Source: Ignavibacteriales bacterium
Lineage (GTDB): Bacteria; Bacteroidota; Ignavibacteria; UBA10030
DNA length: 8,234 nt
Reading direction: 5' to 3'
Assembly (NCBI GenBank): GCA_016207365.1
Contig: JACQPU010000116.1
Location: 1 to 8,234, forward strand
Shown here: one piece after another, positions 1-6,088 of the stretch
How positions within the stretch are numbered: the first letter of the stretch is position 1
Layout of the letters: each line of letters begins with the position of its first letter
Notes under the pieces: model-generated
Database searches by the model: none
What the model saw: the letters and a program-made list of their open reading frames with translations, nothing else
What the model was told of the DNA's origin: nothing
Made by a program: the position numbers and the translations under genes

Positions 1-1478
1 ACTTCAAGCGGACAGGTATTCCTGAGGCCCTCGACATGACACTCGGGACACTCAGGAAAATGGCCCTGAGCGGAATGTATGATCATGTCGGAGGAGGCTT
101 TCACAGGTACGCCACAGATCGGGAGTGGCATGTGCCGCATTTCGAAAAAATGCTCTACGACCAGGCGCAGCTTGTGGTTTCCTTTCTCGAAGCTTTCCAG
201 ATTATGCAGGATCGTTTCTACGCGGACGTTGCTGTTGACGTTCTTGAGTATATCGAACGCGAGATGAGCCATCCGGACGGAGGATGGTATTCGGCTCAGG
301 ACGCCGAAAGCGGGATCAACGCTGAACTGCCAACACAGAAAAAGGAAGGTGCATTCTATACGTGGACGTACAAAGAAGCGAAAGGTCTCTTAACGGACGA
401 AGAATTCAGACTTATTACGAAGACTTACGACGTTCAGGAAGGTGGTAATGTTCTTTCAGATCTTCACGGTGAGTTCTCCGGTCTGAATATCCTTCATATT
501 CCCCACCCCTTTGAGCAGGCCGCTGACGCGGTCGGTGTATCTCGTGATGCCGCCCGTTCCCTCCTGGCCTCGGCTAAACTCAAACTCCGGACCGCCCGGA
601 TGCGCCGGCCGGCACCACATCGGGACGACAATATCCTCGTTTCCTGGAACGGCTTGATGATATCCGCGTTTGCGAGGGCGTCACAGGCGCTTGCGAATCC
701 TGCCTATCGGGAATCAGCGGCTAAAGCAGCACGATTTATCCTCAGCGTAATGAAGCAGAAAGGACATCTTGTCCGCAGATACAGGGACGGCGAAGCGCGG
801 TTTGACGCCCATTTGGATGACTACGCTTTCTTGGCGCAGGGGCTCATTGATCTCTATGAAGCCTCGTTTGACATTCGATGGTTGAGGGAGGCATTTAACC
901 TTGCCGATGAACTCATTCGCCGGATGTATGATGATAAGAACGGAGGATTCTACGATACGGGAAACTTAGATCCCACGATTCTGGTGCGGACAAAGGAGTT
1001 TTACGACAGCGCCGAACCAACGGGGAACTCCGTTGCGATTCTGACTCTGCTTCGTTTGACCAGTTTCTTAGGCCGGACCGAGTACGAGACACGCGCAAGG
1101 TCTTCTCTTCAGTACTTTGCCGGACGTATGAAGCAGGCCCCGAGCGCTATGCCTCAATTTCTCGTGGCCTATGACTTCAGTTCATCAAAACCGAAACAGA
1201 TTATTCTTGCAGGGGAGCCCAACCATACAGATACACAGCGTCTGGTGACGGAAATTCACAGACGATTCATTCCGAATAAGATCGTGCTTGCGGTCAGCAG
1301 TGAGAACCGTGGTTTTCTGGAGTCGATGGTACCGTTTGTCAAAACCGTACAGCCCATCGGCGGGAAGGCAACGGCTTACGTGTGCGAGGATTTTGCGTGT
1401 AAATTGCCAACGACCGACCCGAAAGTCCTGGCCGGTTTGTTGGATGAGGGCGGTCAGATAAATAGATCGTCGAACTGA
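1..1478 (+). CDS. Thioredoxin domain-containing protein, DUF255/YyaL (SPATA20) family, 3' part
   Basis: The frame is open to the left edge (first full codon at base 3), so this is the C-terminal 491 residues. Family members run about 680-750 residues, so the N-terminal thioredoxin-like domain with its CxxC-type motif lies outside. What remains is the (alpha/alpha) barrel, related in fold to six-hairpin glycosidases and N-acylglucosamine 2-epimerases. Family signatures visible in order: DHVGGGFHRYATD (about bases 81-119), PHFEKMLYDQAQL just after it, SWNGLM (about 640-660), AEPTGNSVAILTLLRL (about 1010-1060) and the C-terminal AYVCEDFACKLPTTDP (about 1371-1421). The ATG at 36 is internal, not the start, because family-like sequence continues before it. 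The biochemical role is not established; a redox or sugar-related function is often proposed. The last 25 bases overlap the convergent small gene. Family assignment is secure, function is not. Confidence 0.93.
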   Translation, partial: FKRTGIPEALDMTLGTLRKMALSGMYDHVGGGFHRYATDREWHVPHFEKMLYDQAQLVVSFLEAFQIMQDRFYADVAVDVLEYIEREMSHPDGGWYSAQDAESGINAELPTQKKEGAFYTWTYKEAKGLLTDEEFRLITKTYDVQEGGNVLSDLHGEFSGLNILHIPHPFEQAADAVGVSRDAARSLLASAKLKLRTARMRRPAPHRDDNILVSWNGLMISAFARASQALANPAYRESAAKAARFILSVMKQKGHLVRRYRDGEARFDAHLDDYAFLAQGLIDLYEASFDIRWLREAFNLADELIRRMYDDKNGGFYDTGNLDPTILVRTKEFYDSAEPTGNSVAILTLLRLTSFLGRTEYETRARSSLQYFAGRMKQAPSAMPQFLVAYDFSSSKPKQIILAGEPNHTDTQRLVTEIHRRFIPNKIVLAVSSENRGFLESMVPFVKTVQPIGGKATAYVCEDFACKLPTTDPKVLAGLLDEGGQINRSSN

Positions 1479-1624
1479 TGCGACGGAATTTCGGGTGGGA
1501 ATGCCCCAAAGTTCTTGTCACTGTCAGCGACAAGGTGGAACGATTCTTTTTTCTGATTGATTGTTTTCAGCACCGCCAGCGTGCCGATGATGCCCAGAGT
1601 AATGAGTAAGAAGATGCGCTTCAT
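1454..1624 (-). CDS. Small membrane-anchored protein of unknown function (56 aa)
   Basis: I chose the ATG at 1624 because a good Shine-Dalgarno sequence, AAAGGA (1631-1636), lies 6 nt upstream. The same frame is open to 1696, but that extension (MVKTKLFGSF...) has no comparable signal. The product begins MKRIFLLITLGIIGTLAVLK, a positively charged tip followed by one hydrophobic segment (residues about 4-19), then a polar tail rich in Lys, Asp, Ser and Pro ending in FDDLFI. That suggests a single membrane anchor or uncleaved signal with a periplasmic tail of about 35 residues. It has no cysteine, so it is not a lipoprotein. It is 65 nt downstream of the GH47 gene on the same strand and overlaps the 3' end of the YyaL-family gene by 25 nt. 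I do not recognise a family. Support for it being real is the ribosome binding site, the typical N-terminus and the position. Confidence 0.55.
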   Translation of the reverse strand: MKRIFLLITLGIIGTLAVLKTINQKKESFHLVADSDKNFGAFPPEIPSHQFDDLFI

Positions 1625-1630
1625 GTCCGA

Positions 1631-1636
1631 TCCTTT
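1631..1636 (-). promoter_or_regulatory. Ribosome binding site deciding the start of the 56-aa gene
   Basis: The minus-strand AAAGGA lies 6 nt before the ATG at 1624. The same hexamer with the same spacing precedes the start of the decayed barrel gene at 3651. It favours the 56-residue product over the longer 80-residue frame. Confidence 0.6.
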
Positions 1637-1654
1637 GTTCGGTGCCTTTCTATA

Positions 1655-1660
1655 AGTATA
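1655..1660 (-). promoter_or_regulatory. Possible -10 element (TATACT) upstream of the 56-aa gene
   Basis: TATACT on the minus strand matches the TATAAT consensus at 5 of 6 positions and sits 30 nt before the ATG at 1624, which would leave a short leader containing the AAAGGA site. No convincing -35 hexamer is found at 16-18 nt spacing (AACTTT at 17 nt is poor). The stretch is AT-rich intergenic DNA, so chance is possible. If real, it would let the small gene be transcribed apart from the GH47 gene. Confidence 0.22.
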
Positions 1661-1689
1661 ACGAATAAAAGACCCGAAAAGTTTCGTTT

Positions 1690-3042
1690 TTACCACGTTT
1701 TCCGAATCGGATGAGCTTCGGTGTTGAACACCGTCGTCCTCAGATCCACGGTTTCGGGAGGGGCAAAGAGCAAGTACAGATATTTCAGCGTTTCCGCCAG
1801 AAAGTAACTCTCCATCCGGTCCGATTGTTCCTTCGTCACCACGCTTTTCAGCTCACAGTATCCTGCTTCGACACGGCAGTACGCCTTGAGGCTATCGAAG
1901 ATGGCCTTTCCCATGCTAAGATAATGCGGGTCACGAGTGGCCTGGTAGAGGTAATACGTCGATTCCATGATTTCTGGATTGAGGAAATAACGGGGTCGCG
2001 CTGCCTCCATCGCCCGGTAATCGAAATCCTCCGGTTCTATCCCGTGTCGATTCCACATGATGAAGCAGGATTCCTGGAGGCGTGCAGCCGTGGGCACATC
2101 GCCGGCAAGGACGAGTGTTCCCGGAAAGAAGGCATCAAGTGCTCCAAACCAGGTTTTCGTTCTCTCACCCGTGAACATATTCGCATGGCCAAACCAGAGC
2201 CCCGTCGGGGTCTCGTCAGCAAGGTAGGTCTTGATCGGCACAATGCTCGAATCCCACATCGCCTTCAGGTCCGGGTCACCAAACAGCAACCATCCTTTGA
2301 TCATGTATTCATAGTACGAATCGATGCAGGCGCTCAAATGACTGTCCGGATCGAGCCATTCTCCTGTGTTTGCATCCATCCAGGTACCAACGAGTCCAAT
2401 TGACGATCGTCGCCGGAACACTTGTGTGATCGCGTTTTTGGCCGCGTTATAAAACTCCGGCCTTCCTGTCAACTTCGAGAGAGCGCCGAATTCAATAATA
2501 AGTGTCCCCACCTCGCCCGGATTTGTTCTTGGATTCCTCGTTGCACCTGTTCTGAGATTCACGTCCACGTAGGGAATGCCCGTCGGACTATTGAAAACGG
2601 GAAAAAGTCTTGTTCCAAGATCCTCGGCAAGATCAAGGAATCTCTTGTCGCCGCTTAGCTGATAGCTCGAAATGAGTCCTCCGAGGAGGCGGATCGTGAT
2701 TTCGAAGTTCTTTACATAGATGTCCTGGTCGAAGTTGAGGTTGTGCAGAATGAACCGCCGGACCGAGTCCGCCTCCTCGTGCAGGCCCATAAGCATCATG
2801 GTATCATAGGCATCGAGGGCGGTGATGTACAGAGGCACATCGTACCAATTGTATCCGACTTTGGATAAAGGTTTAAGGCCGTCATAACCCCAGGCATACT
2901 GTTTGTAAGCATTCCAGGCATGAAGAAATTCGGTTTTGACTTCTTCCGCCACACGTGCCCTGTCGATCTGGCTGTGTTGTTGGCCGGCTGCTGGAAGAGC
3001 GACAAGAAGTGTAACTATGAGGATGAAAGAGGGAGATTTCAT
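1690..3042 (-). CDS. Secreted glycoside hydrolase family 47 (class I alpha-mannosidase-like) protein
   Basis: The product has 450 residues from the ATG at 3042. It starts with a signal peptide (MKSPSFILIVTLLVALPAAG), so the protein is exported, and the rest is one GH47 catalytic domain, an (alpha/alpha)7 barrel. Conserved blocks: EVGTLIIEFGALSKLTG (177-193), HLSACIDSYYEYMIKGW (235-251), NPEIMES (355-361), MESYFLAETLKYLYLLF (410-426) and FNTEAHP (439-445). In the family these blocks carry the acidic active-site residues, and the Thr of FNTEAHP is the calcium ligand. GH47 enzymes are inverting, calcium-dependent alpha-1,2-mannosidases of eukaryotic N-glycan trimming and ER degradation (EDEM); bacterial members are few. 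An upstream in-frame TTG at 3069 would add nine charged residues before the signal peptide and is less likely. The start is 7 nt after the CMD gene stop, suggesting translational coupling; the purine-rich GAGAAG in the CMD tail is a weak ribosome site. Exact substrate is unknown. Confidence 0.9.
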   Translation of the reverse strand: MKSPSFILIVTLLVALPAAGQQHSQIDRARVAEEVKTEFLHAWNAYKQYAWGYDGLKPLSKVGYNWYDVPLYITALDAYDTMMLMGLHEEADSVRRFILHNLNFDQDIYVKNFEITIRLLGGLISSYQLSGDKRFLDLAEDLGTRLFPVFNSPTGIPYVDVNLRTGATRNPRTNPGEVGTLIIEFGALSKLTGRPEFYNAAKNAITQVFRRRSSIGLVGTWMDANTGEWLDPDSHLSACIDSYYEYMIKGWLLFGDPDLKAMWDSSIVPIKTYLADETPTGLWFGHANMFTGERTKTWFGALDAFFPGTLVLAGDVPTAARLQESCFIMWNRHGIEPEDFDYRAMEAARPRYFLNPEIMESTYYLYQATRDPHYLSMGKAIFDSLKAYCRVEAGYCELKSVVTKEQSDRMESYFLAETLKYLYLLFAPPETVDLRTTVFNTEAHPIRKTW

Positions 3043-3049
3043 GGTAGGG

Positions 3050-3367
3050 TCACTTCTCTTTCTCTTCAATCACATCATCCACCCAACTCATTGCAGCCAT
3101 CATGGACGGGAGTCCGATCGTCGGAAGGGAAAGCATGACGACGTGTCGAAGTTCTTCAGGTTTAACATCTGCTGCCAGGGCTTTTCTGGCGTGTGCATGA
3201 ACGGCTCCCTCGAGTCTCGCGCCGGTTGAGATAGCCAGTTTGACGAGTGCACGCGTTTTTTCGTCGAGCGGGCCGGCAGCATGTACTGCATTCCCCAATG
3301 ATTCATAGGCCTTCGCAACGGCGGGGTACTCATCTATGAACTTCTGAAATCGTTTGGGAAGTGCCAT
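3050..3367 (-). CDS. Carboxymuconolactone decarboxylase (CMD) family protein, cysteine-free
   Basis: The product has 105 residues, the usual size of a one-domain CMD protein, and is all-helical and cytoplasmic by appearance (no signal peptide or membrane segment). The family core is LDEKTRALVKLAISTGARLEGAVHAHARKAL (about 34-64), with E53, H57 and H59 in the conserved helix, followed by a GLP turn (85-87). AhpD-type peroxidase partners carry a CxxC pair in this helix. This protein has no cysteine, so disulfide redox chemistry of that kind is ruled out. Members of this kind are widespread but mostly uncharacterised, so the reaction is unknown. The start is firm: AGGAGG lies 4 nt before the ATG. 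The stop is 7 nt before the GH47 start, so the two are probably translated from one message. Confidence 0.88.
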   Translation of the reverse strand: MALPKRFQKFIDEYPAVAKAYESLGNAVHAAGPLDEKTRALVKLAISTGARLEGAVHAHARKALAADVKPEELRHVVMLSLPTIGLPSMMAAMSWVDDVIEEKEK

Positions 3368-3371
3368 AGGT

Positions 3372-3377
3372 CCTCCT
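3372..3377 (-). promoter_or_regulatory. Strong ribosome binding site of the CMD-family gene
   Basis: A perfect AGGAGG on the minus strand, 4 nt upstream of the ATG at 3367. It is the strongest Shine-Dalgarno match in the window and fixes the start of the CMD-family gene. Confidence 0.75.
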
Positions 3378-3391
3378 GAATCTGGTTTTCA

Positions 3392-3419
3392 CGCGGGCAT
3401 TCTGACCCGCGGCGCCGCG
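3392..3419. repeat. GC-rich overlapping inverted repeats between barrel remnant and CMD gene
   Basis: Two mutually exclusive structures can form here. One is a hairpin with a 6-bp stem, CGCGGG (3392-3397) with CCCGCG (3406-3411), and an 8-nt loop. The other is the perfect 12-bp palindrome CGCGGCGCCGCG at 3408-3419, which shares bases 3408-3411 with the first. There is no T-run on either side in either direction, so a simple intrinsic terminator is not supported. It lies just downstream of the barrel remnant's stop codon and 15 nt upstream of the CMD ribosome binding site. It could be a processing or attenuation structure, or nothing. Confidence 0.4.
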
Positions 3420-3651
3420 TCAGAAAGAGACCGAGGCCGCGAGATACCCCCAGAATCCCACTGCGGCTCCTCCAAACCTCGCCCGCATGATTTCACCGGG
3501 AATAAACGCGGAGGCGCCGAGTTCAAAGCCCACGGCTGAATTATACCGATATTGTATCACACAATCTACTTCCTGACCACTTGAAGGTTGGAGAAAATTC
3601 CTGAGGAAACAGAAAGACCACCAAGAGGAGGCCAACAAGAACGATTCGCAT
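3420..3651 (-). pseudogene. Remnant of an outer-membrane beta-barrel protein gene (alginate-export/porin-like)
   Basis: A start with its own ribosome site (AAAGGA at 3658-3663, 6 nt before the ATG at 3651) encodes a signal peptide, MRIVLVGLLLVVFLFPQEF, but that frame stops after 36 residues (TAA at 3541-3543). The frame one step over reads SSGQEVDCVIQYRYNS, then GFELGASAFIPGEIMRA and GFWGYLAASVSF, ending at TGA 3420-3422. This is like the end of an outer-membrane barrel: alternating strands, the G-x-E-x-D and F-x-PGE pattern seen at the end of alginate-export-type porins, and a terminal Phe preceded by aromatic and small residues. The two halves meet near 3575-3590. A full barrel of this kind has roughly 400 or more residues, so most of the gene has been deleted and the frame broken. 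The alternatives are a 36-residue real peptide or an assembly collapse. Family assignment is from pattern memory and is moderate. Confidence 0.6.
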
Positions 3652-3736
3652 GAACGGTCCTTTCAATCGACCTGACAAAGGGGATCGGATATACCTGGGG
3701 GGAATTTGCAGCATTTCAGATCATCGATGCTGTGTG

Positions 3737-4951
3737 TTACGAATGATACCCCAGACTCTCCACAAGCATCGGATCACGCGTGGGAATAAAGCTCGCCTTC
3801 GAAAGCGATCGGGATGTGACATAGCAGACGAGACCGGCGGCCAGAACCATAGGCCCGATCTCCCAGATGTTAAATTGCGGATTGCCTGGCATGAATGCGG
3901 GAAAAATCATCCAGAACAAATCTATCCAATGCCCCACCAGAATTACGATGCTCACCCTGAGGAGAATTCCCTCGTTTCGCTTCGCTCCCCTCGGCATAAG
4001 AACGATGAAGGGAATGACCCAGTTGAAGAGAAGAACAAGAATAGTGAATGTCCCCCAGCCCGCCGATTCGCGCTTGATGAAATAAACGGTTTCTTCGGGA
4101 ATGTTCGCATACCAGATCAGCAAATACTGACTGAACCAGATGTACATCCAGAACGTGCTGAAGGCAAAGATGAGTTTTCCCAGATCGTGCAGGTGATCGT
4201 CGCGCACGAACTCCTTCAGGTACCCCCTCCTTCGCAAAAGAATAACTGCGATCGCAACGGCAGCGACGCCCGTCATGAACATTCCGCTGAAGTTGTATAT
4301 CCCGAAAATCGTGCTATACCAATGCGGTTCAAGCGACATGATCCAGTCCATGCTTGCGATCCAGAAGGTCAACGTAAAAACCACCGTAAAGATTGCGGCG
4401 TTCCTTCGATTGCGAAGAGTCAATTCAACATCACCGGAGATATCCTGATTTCGCGAGGTTCGAACAAGAAGAAACGTGCAGAAGGACCAGAGAACAACAT
4501 AGAACGCAGTCCGGGCCGAAAAGAAGGGGATGTTAAGCCAGAACTCCTTCTTCTGCAAAAGCGTGTCAGACGCAACGGCTTCCGCGTGCGACCATTCATA
4601 CAGAGAATGAACCCCGAGGAGAAGCAGAATCATCCAAAGACCACCGACGTAGACATTTGACGCCATTGCTTCCGGCACGCGCCGGATTGCAGTCAGCCAT
4701 CCTGCATTCGAAATGTACGTCAGCGCAATAAGGAGACCGGCCGCCAGGCCGATCCCGACAACATAGTAGCCCGCCAGGAGGAGATTCGCCCACATGCGCT
4801 GCGGTTCCAGAAGAAGTCCAGCCACAACTATCGCCGCGCCTGCGGCGGAGAGCAGGACAAATGCCCGGAGAGTCCTTTGCGGAAACTCCATCGAGCCATC
4901 TCCGGAAAAAATGTTCCCGATGTGATCTTCGAATTGTTGTCTTGAATCCAT
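3737..4951 (-). CDS. actF: ACIII subunit ActF, quinol:cytochrome c oxidoreductase membrane subunit
   Basis: This is an integral membrane protein of about 404 residues with about ten hydrophobic helices, the NrfD/PsrC-like architecture of ActF. ActF and ActC are the paralogous large membrane subunits of ACIII; ActF is thought to help conduct protons or hold quinone, while ActC carries the better established quinol site. Recognisable blocks (numbering from the ATG at 4951) are MSLEPHWYSTIFG (about 205-217), IPEETVYF (about 284-291) and WVIPFIVLMPRGAKRN (about 311-326). Two ATGs compete, at 4957 and 4951. AGGCGG abuts the first directly but lies 6 nt before the second, so I chose 4951; the difference is two residues. 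The gene begins 13 nt after the actE stop and is followed by the barrel remnant after 85 nt, not by oxidase genes. Confidence 0.92.
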   Translation of the reverse strand: MDSRQQFEDHIGNIFSGDGSMEFPQRTLRAFVLLSAAGAAIVVAGLLLEPQRMWANLLLAGYYVVGIGLAAGLLIALTYISNAGWLTAIRRVPEAMASNVYVGGLWMILLLLGVHSLYEWSHAEAVASDTLLQKKEFWLNIPFFSARTAFYVVLWSFCTFLLVRTSRNQDISGDVELTLRNRRNAAIFTVVFTLTFWIASMDWIMSLEPHWYSTIFGIYNFSGMFMTGVAAVAIAVILLRRRGYLKEFVRDDHLHDLGKLIFAFSTFWMYIWFSQYLLIWYANIPEETVYFIKRESAGWGTFTILVLLFNWVIPFIVLMPRGAKRNEGILLRVSIVILVGHWIDLFWMIFPAFMPGNPQFNIWEIGPMVLAAGLVCYVTSRSLSKASFIPTRDPMLVESLGYHS

Positions 4952-4957
4952 GTTCAT

Positions 4958-4963
4958 CCGCCT
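4958..4963 (-). promoter_or_regulatory. Ribosome binding site deciding the actF start
   Basis: AGGCGG on the minus strand has zero spacing to the ATG at 4957 and 6 nt to the ATG at 4951. Only the second is a workable spacing, so the protein most likely starts MDSRQQF. Confidence 0.55.
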
Positions 4964-4964
4964 G

Positions 4965-5564
4965 TCATTTTCCGGATGGCCTCGCCGCCAACTTCGCCGC
5001 GCGCTCCTGGAGAGCCCGCACGCTCAGAATGATCATCCACCGGTCGTCGCGTCCGATCTGCGAAGCCAACGATGGCATGTTTCCCTTGCCATATGTGATC
5101 GTGTGGAACATTTGGCCGTCTTTCATGGCCACAATGTTTGGAGACACAAACGCCGGAGGCGGCGGAAATCCATATTTCGTCACCGCACCGTCACCCATTC
5201 CGGTTTCACCATGACACGGCTGACAGAAGGTTCTGTACAGTCGCGCCCCTCGATCAGCCACCTGGCTGCTGTCGGGCGAGAACGGATTCTTCAATTCCTC
5301 ACCGGCACGTTTTGCATCTGCGTCCGACTTTTCATAGTGAAGAGGAAGCATACCACGGGGGATGGTTCCCTCAACCGGCGTTCGGAGAGTCTTGCCATCA
5401 GAGAAATTCAGATTTTGCGCGTAGGCATCATAGGGTACAGAGTACACCATCTCCGGAATGAACTGGTATCCGGGCCGGGCGGGATCTCTCTGTAATGCCC
5501 ACGTTAGAACAGCAAGAATCAAGAGCACAAGCGCCAACCCGGCATTCCACAACCAGCGCATCAT
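4965..5564 (-). CDS. actE: ACIII subunit ActE, membrane-anchored monohaem cytochrome c
   Basis: ActE is the monohaem c-type cytochrome of ACIII and passes electrons from the complex towards the oxidase or a soluble carrier. The 199-residue product has an N-terminal hydrophobic helix (about residues 4-24), no lipobox cysteine and a periplasmic remainder. The segment TLRTPVEGTIPRGMLP (about 60-75) is typical of ActE. The single haem site is CQPCH (114-118), and the likely distal ligand is Met163 in GKGNMPSLASQI, followed by the closing helix DDRWMIILSVRALQ. I took the ATG at 5564: GGAGGA (5571-5576) is 6 nt upstream, and the ATG overlaps the actD stop by 4 nt (ATGA). A longer frame to 5615 would add 17 residues ahead of the membrane helix and lacks support; the ATG at 5561 is the next codon. 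Confidence 0.92.
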   Translation of the reverse strand: MMRWLWNAGLALVLLILAVLTWALQRDPARPGYQFIPEMVYSVPYDAYAQNLNFSDGKTLRTPVEGTIPRGMLPLHYEKSDADAKRAGEELKNPFSPDSSQVADRGARLYRTFCQPCHGETGMGDGAVTKYGFPPPPAFVSPNIVAMKDGQMFHTITYGKGNMPSLASQIGRDDRWMIILSVRALQERAAKLAARPSGK

Positions 5565-6088
5565 GGTTCTTCCTCCAGTCTCTCCTCCACTCTCACACAG
5601 TGAAATCGGCGGCACAATGCCGTTGTTCTCTCGAGGTCGAACGCGGCATCACGTTCCACAATCACCAGCACAAACCTGTCGTTGGTTGCCCTTTCATAGG
5701 ACGCCGCAGGTTTCCGACCTGGACGAAGCCTGCTTATCAGCAGAAATGCTCCCACCGTACCGAGCCCGGCAAACAAAACGGTGATTTCAAATGTCACCGG
5801 CACAAACGCGGGTATGGAAGCAAGCGGCTTCCCACCGATATTAACCGGCCAATTGAAGGCCGATGTCCACACCTGAAACCATAGTTTGGCCGTGGCGCCG
5901 AGAAGTCCGAAGATCAGACATACCAAGGGAAGGCGTGACGGCTTGAGTCCCATGGCCTTATCCAGGCCGTGTACCGCAAACGGCGTATAGACGTCCCGGA
6001 TCTCGTGCCCCTCCGCACGAACTGCCTTGGTCGCTTCCACGATATCACGTTCGTCTTCAAAGTGGGCAATAAACAATCGCCGGCTCAT
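5561..6088 (-). CDS. actD: ACIII subunit ActD (DUF3341 protein)
   Basis: The 175-residue product has the standard DUF3341 layout: a soluble N-terminal alpha/beta part (MSRRLFIAHFEDERD onward), the signature VYTPFAVHGLDKAMGLK (33-49), two membrane helices (about 52-73 and 98-120) and a soluble C-terminal part. Between the helices is NWPVNIGGKPLASIPAF (79-95), also typical. ActD binds no cofactor; in ACIII structures it is a small membrane subunit alongside the large membrane subunits, with a mainly structural role. The ATG at 6088 has GGAGG 6 nt upstream and overlaps the actC stop by 4 nt (ATGA). Its own stop overlaps actE in the same way, so actC, actD and actE are translationally linked. Confidence 0.94.
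   Translation of the reverse strand: MSRRLFIAHFEDERDIVEATKAVRAEGHEIRDVYTPFAVHGLDKAMGLKPSRLPLVCLIFGLLGATAKLWFQVWTSAFNWPVNIGGKPLASIPAFVPVTFEITVLFAGLGTVGAFLLISRLRPGRKPAASYERATNDRFVLVIVERDAAFDLERTTALCRRFHCVRVEERLEEEP

Noticed and set aside
1675..1686. CGAAAAGTTTCG foldback downstream of the GH47 stop, as a possible terminator
   Set aside because: The stem is only about 4 bp with a tiny loop and low GC, too weak for an intrinsic terminator, and it would lie before the small gene on the same strand.
1711..2403. Plus-strand open frame of 230 codons opposite the GH47 gene
   Set aside because: The minus strand carries GH47 signature blocks throughout. The plus-strand product shows no recognisable motif and no good ribosome site.
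3043..3069. TTG at 3069 as the start of the GH47 protein
   Set aside because: It would place nine residues (MKRKRSDPT) before a complete signal peptide that already begins with Met-Lys at 3042, and it lies inside the CMD coding region.
3540..3545. Perfect TATAAT on the minus strand upstream of the CMD gene
   Set aside because: It falls on the barrel remnant's Tyr-Asn codons (QYRYNS), and no -35-like hexamer occurs at 16-18 nt spacing. It is probably a coding coincidence, although in a dead gene it could in principle have been recruited.
3650..4660. Long plus-strand open frame of 336 codons opposite actF
   Set aside because: The product is rich in Arg, Pro, His and Asn with no domain pattern, and it lies antisense to a clearly conserved membrane subunit. 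It is a shadow of actF codon usage.
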